DNA of 10,879 nt from Actinomortierella ambigua (lineage: Eukaryota > Mortierellomycota > Mortierellomycetes > Mortierellales > Mortierellaceae), in assembly GCA_016098155.1 (NCBI GenBank), contig JAAAJB010000845.1, positions 1 to 10,879 on the forward strand. Direction: 5' to 3'. Position numbers and translations under genes: made by a program. Shown here piece after piece: positions 8,102-10,879 of this stretch. Below the pieces are notes generated by a model. That model had not been told where the DNA came from, searched no databases, and was given only the letters and a program-made list of their open reading frames with translations. Position 1 is the stretch's first letter, and each line of letters begins with the position of its first letter.

Positions 8102-8321
8102 GCGGCTTGAGAGTATGATCGCTCAGGATAGACTGCCAGGCTGAACTCGAGATGGGTACAGGAAAACCTAGTGATTTTTGGTCTTGGAAGGCTCTAGGCA
8201 TCATGGGGCATCGCAAGCCGCGTCCATGCTCCACATGTGTGCGCGAAGAGTACCGCGGGGGGAGCCGGTCCTGTTTGAATCGCTACCAGAAGGTGCGCGC
8301 CTGATAGGGAATGTCGTGTTT

Positions 8322-8693
8322 TCAGAATTTGTACCAAGCCGTCCCGGATCCAAGTTCTGAGCGGATGGTGTTGGAGGTAGGAGCGGTCCAGCGGGCGCGG
8401 CTGTAAAAGTTATGTGGATCGCGTGTACTGCTCTTGCGGATTGGGGTGCTTCTCTGAGGGTGGATCGGGAAAGCTCGCAGGATGGGGCCAAACTGCTCTG
8501 GTCCGGGTTCCAGGTAGAAGGGGTACATTGAGGTGGGGTGGACGATCGGGTGCCAAGTTGTGAGGGGGTACTGCCACTCCTCCATAGCCCGTTTGATCCA
8601 GGCTGGCTGTCGTCGGCCCGGGAGGGTGGACCCAGTAGCGAACATGTACAGCTGTTCCTGGGGGTGAGGGATCGCCACCCAGGCCTCGGCCAT
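8322..8693 (-). CDS. Hypothetical ORF, Trp/Tyr/Pro-rich
   Basis: A 123-residue minus-strand frame begins MAEAWVAIPHPQEQLYMF and includes WQYPLTTWHPIVHP and MYPFYLEPGPEQFGPI. Its aromatic-rich composition looks more protein-like than the two competing frames (8410-8748 and 8201-8491, both minus), which are Pro/Ser-rich and low in aromatics. I do not recognise it. The surrounding DNA (about 8030-8760) is GC-rich, which lengthens open frames by chance. No intron joining it to the frame at 7778-8101 could be supported. Confidence 0.25.
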   Translation of the reverse strand: MAEAWVAIPHPQEQLYMFATGSTLPGRRQPAWIKRAMEEWQYPLTTWHPIVHPTSMYPFYLEPGPEQFGPILRAFPIHPQRSTPIRKSSTRDPHNFYSRARWTAPTSNTIRSELGSGTAWYKF

Positions 8694-8776
8694 GCAAAGA
8701 GGGGGTGCGGGTGGGGTCAGAGGATTGACGGAGACTTGGCGGATTCACCAGTCTAGAGGGGAGTCTAGGACTGTCT

Positions 8777-9016
8777 GACCAAGGACGAAGGCGCCTTTGC
8801 CTTGTTCATGATCCACCTGATGCCCGACGGTGGCTGCCATCATCGGCTCAGCCGTCTACTTGGCCCTTATGTATCGACGTTGGATCGCATCCGACTTGAA
8901 GGGCCTGACAAGCCATGGCCACCGTAGTAGCTGTCTGGGGCTACCTCTTACGCGCATGGGCATTCCGATTCCTTGATCGATTTGTTAACGTAAGTTGAGA
9001 ACCCCGAAAGAGAGAC
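8777..9016 (+). repeat. Direct repeat copy 1 (240 bp, unknown element)
   Basis: It aligns without gaps to 10054-10277 over its first 224 bases with 15 mismatches counted by eye (about 93% identity), then becomes a GA-rich end (GAACCCCGAAAGAGAGA against GAACCCGAGAGAGAGA). One frame (MIHLMPD.GCHHRLSRLLG to PWPP-stop) is open in both copies. However, of the 10 differences inside it 8 change an amino acid, which argues against selection as protein. No TG...CA ends or flanking target duplication were seen. Confidence 0.8.
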
Positions 9017-9618
9017 AGAGAGGATCGATCAAGCAATCTCGTGCCTGTCGATGTATTCAGCTGGCGACTGTGATCGCCAAATTGACGGCCAGCACTCTTT
9101 TTAACGGACGTCAAGAGAGGATAACTAGTGGTCTGTGTCGCGGTCTAGCTACCTGCCGCCGTTACCTACGGGACCAGGGCATACAAGTACATGGAGGAGG
9201 AAGAAATACTTGGCGCTGGCTTTGACCCATTCGCTCGCGCTTGTAGAACTACTGCCCTGCTGGATTTGACATCACTCCAAACCTAAGGGACCCATAAAAA
9301 ACACAAGTGTGTGTGAAAGAAAGGGGGCGCCATCCGTCGTAGAAACCCGCAAAGGCCCCCAGGGAAGGTCCCCGCCCCTGAAGAGGATGAGAGTGGGGCT
9401 TCCCGCACTTGGAATTATATGTCATTCTTTTTTATTATTATGCGGCTTGAAGATACGGATCGTCCAAAGCGTAGTGTCTCTTGCCTCAATGTTATCACTA
9501 TCAAGTAAAAAAAAAAGATCACCCTCCTCCCTTTGCTTCCGTAGAAGATAGTTTTTGTCCTCTATTGTTTCAACGGGCGGCTGCGTCCCGCAGATCGATG
9601 AAACCCTCTTTGAGGCCC
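9017..9618. other. Spacer between the direct repeats, no recognised gene
   Basis: Open frames here reach only about 80 codons and show no motif. It includes a GC-rich patch near 9325-9385 and an A10 run at 9507-9516. Confidence 0.4.
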
Positions 9619-9757
9619 GTGAAAAAAAAAAAGAAAAAACAGAAGAAAAAAAGAAAAAAAGAAAAAAAAGAAAAAATTAAAAAAAGAATACTTTTTTTAA
9701 ATTTTTTTAAAGTTAAAAATAATTTTTCTTTGTTTTTATAAAATAAAATAAAATATA
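9619..9757. repeat. A-rich low-complexity tract
   Basis: About 70 bases of A runs broken by single G (AAAAAGAAAAAA pattern, one C) are followed by A/T runs and three AAAAT units. It could be a decayed poly(A) tail of a retroposed sequence to its left, or simple slippage expansion. No source sequence was recognised. Confidence 0.75.
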
Positions 9758-10053
9758 GCCCCGAAGGGCGGCCACTCTTAGATCGAGGTGTCATTCTTGT
9801 GCAGAGACCACGCTGATCATCTCTGTATCATTCCAAGTTTAGAATAAGTGTGAGGGACACAATGTTGAGATGTCACTTCCTTATATACTGCGAAGCACTC
9901 CCTCACCAACCCTGTGGGATCTTTTTTGTTCTTCTTCGGGAAAGCAGTCCCACCCCAGAAGGGATGCAAGTGCACTGTGCAGCACTCCGCCGCCGCGATC
10001 CTCTCCATCCGGCCTCCACCCTCGGCGAAGACGACCTCCAGAGCGACGGACAA
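9758..10053. other. Spacer before repeat copy 2; uncertain small ORF
   Basis: A minus-strand frame 10086-9817 (89 codons: MSKAKPPSSLVLSVALEVVF, then ECCTVHLHPFWGG) starts inside repeat copy 2 and has fairly GC-rich third positions. It matches no family I know, and the plus strand is also open here (9914-10204). I treat it as unsupported rather than a gene. Confidence 0.3.
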
Positions 10054-10293
10054 GACCAAGGACGAAGGCGGCTTTGCCTTGCTCATGATCCACCTGATGC
10101 CTGACGTTGGCTGCCATCATCGGCTCAGTCGTCTACTTGGCCCTTATGTAACGAGGTTGGATCACATCCGACTTGAAGGGCCTGGCAGGCCATGGCCACC
10201 GTAGTAGCTGTCTGGGGCTACCTCTTACGCGCATGGGCATTCCGGGTCCTTGATCGACTTTTTACCGTAAGTTGAGAACCCGAGAGAGAGAGG
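10054..10293 (+). repeat. Direct repeat copy 2 (240 bp, unknown element)
   Basis: This is the partner of copy 1 at 8777-9016, in the same orientation and 1277 bp to its right. Long identical blocks include the stretch around CACCGTAGTAGCTGTCTGGG (10197-10244). The flanks differ on both sides, so the repeat unit is bounded near GACCAAGG on the left and the GA-rich end on the right. Confidence 0.8.
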
Positions 10294-10496
10294 GAGATGG
10301 AGAAGAACAGAACCATGGCAATAGGAACTTGGGAACACAACCATCCAAGACAACTTACACAACTGCACCCTCGTATTTTTTTTTAAAAAAAAGATTGTAC
10401 GCTCTCACCATTCGCCCCAACCACAAGCTTGTGCATGATGGACCCTACAAATATTTGACTGCATCCATCCTATACTAGCAGCTCTCACTTGATTGT
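10294..10496. other. Downstream flank of the right helicase remnant
   Basis: No gene was seen. A T9-A8 palindromic run lies at 10376-10392. If the helicase belongs to a Helitron, its 3' terminus (hairpin then CTRR on the minus strand) should lie in or beyond this stretch. I could not identify it convincingly. Confidence 0.35.
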
Positions 10497-10879
10497 TCAA
10501 CAAAAAGGGGGGTGATCATCAAATTGATATACAATATTTTTGTCATGATCGTCAACTAAGACTTTCAGGTAAGAAGGGTTGGACCATCTTGAAAGTGCGG
10601 CGTAAAGTTGACCGTGGGCGAACACAAGATGAGGCAGGTATACGCCTGTAGCTTGTTGATGGTTATAGCGAAGGCGGGCGTGATAGGAAACTGAATCCTC
10701 TCGAACTGCACGGGTGTGTTGCCATCATCGATGGTGTCTGCAGCCACATAGGTTGCAAAGTTGTTATGAGGCGGTTTGGAGGTAAAGCGAAAGCAGCCTG
10801 TATAACGTTGTCCTGTGATGCGTTCTGTCCCATCACAGAGACCAAGTGCAAGATCGATGTTGCGGATGTAGATGACCGG
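10497..10879 (-). pseudogene. PIF1/Helitron-type helicase C-terminal domain, frameshifted
   Basis: From the right edge the minus-strand frame reads PVIYIRNIDLALGLCDGTERI, then ERIQFPITPAFAITINKLQ. These correspond to 'PVMLLRNLD..GLCNGTRL' and 'RRQFPI..AFAMTINKSQGQT' in PIF1-like and Helitron helicases. The expected GQT and about six following residues are missing, and the remaining part, VYLPHLVFAHGQLYAALSR, is in another frame (family: 'IYLP.PVFSHGQLYVALSR'). The break is at about 10643-10648. That frame runs on through KVLVDDHDKN to TGA at 10499-10497. The start is outside the window. Loss of the helicase motif around SQGQT plus the frameshift means this copy is inactive. Confidence 0.8.

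Noticed and set aside
8777..8926. Shared frame MIHLMPD...PWPP-stop in both repeat copies as a gene
   Set aside because: Eight of ten differences inside it change the protein, there is no common start, and the shared stop is expected from 93% DNA identity.
9478..9741. Lys-rich plus-strand frame and its Phe-rich antisense partner
   Set aside because: Both are translations of the A-rich low-complexity tract.
10141..10160. GGTTGGATCAC as a tRNA B-box
   Set aside because: It departs from GGTTCRANNCC at an essential position, and no matching A-box or cloverleaf could be drawn.
8777..10293. Interpretation of the direct repeats as LTRs
   Set aside because: No TG...CA ends, primer-binding site, polypurine tract beside the right copy, or gag/pol motif was found between them. 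They are kept only as an unknown repeat.
1..10879. CRISPR array, bacterial operon or toxin-antitoxin system
   Set aside because: There are no short direct repeats with unique spacers and no ribosome-binding-site-led gene clusters. The intron and domain types are eukaryotic.

Overview
The window looks like nuclear DNA of a filamentous fungus, most plausibly from Mucoromycota (Mortierella-like or Glomeromycotina-like). The evidence is the gene content: a TKL-type kinase joined to a long Sel1 repeat array, an F-box protein, an ABCC-type transporter piece and PIF1/Helitron-type helicase remnants. One clear spliceosomal intron (GTAAGC donor, CTGAC branch motif, pyrimidine-rich stretch ending in TAG) also shows a eukaryotic genome. 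The lineage is inferred from general family knowledge; no search was run.

Only one gene looks intact: a minus-strand kinase of about 944 residues (5176 to 2256, one 86-bp intron). It has a complete N-terminal protein kinase domain, a Thr/Pro/Ser-rich linker with a divergent Sel1 repeat, and then 14 full 36-residue Sel1 repeats plus half of another. Four consecutive repeats are duplicated as a 432-bp tandem copy that looks identical at DNA level. The frame ends at a TAA inside repeat 15, and the DNA beyond it still carries about one more decayed repeat, so the array was once longer. About 850 bp further downstream (633-1412, same strand) lies a dead relative of the gene: its N-lobe and catalytic loop are missing and a 4-base insertion shifts its frame.

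The rest is mostly gene debris. Both edges (1-372 and 10497-10879, both minus strand) carry broken PIF1/Helitron-type helicase C-terminal domains. At 6051-6378 (minus) is the last part of an ABCC-type nucleotide-binding domain without Walker A. It lies 23 bp from the start of a plus-strand F-box gene (6402-7348) that is broken by an apparent single-base insertion and a second frame change. Region 7349-8756 holds a small 44-51 bp tandem repeat, then a GC-rich stretch with unrecognised open frames. Region 8757-10496 holds two 240-bp direct copies of an unknown repeat (about 93% identical, 1277 bp apart) on either side of a 140-bp A-rich tract.

Overall this reads as a transposon-affected, gene-poor fungal region around one member of an expanding kinase-Sel1 family. 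No operon or coordinated pathway is visible. The kinase is the candidate functional unit: Sel1 repeats normally bind partner proteins, and this array is changing by unequal exchange.
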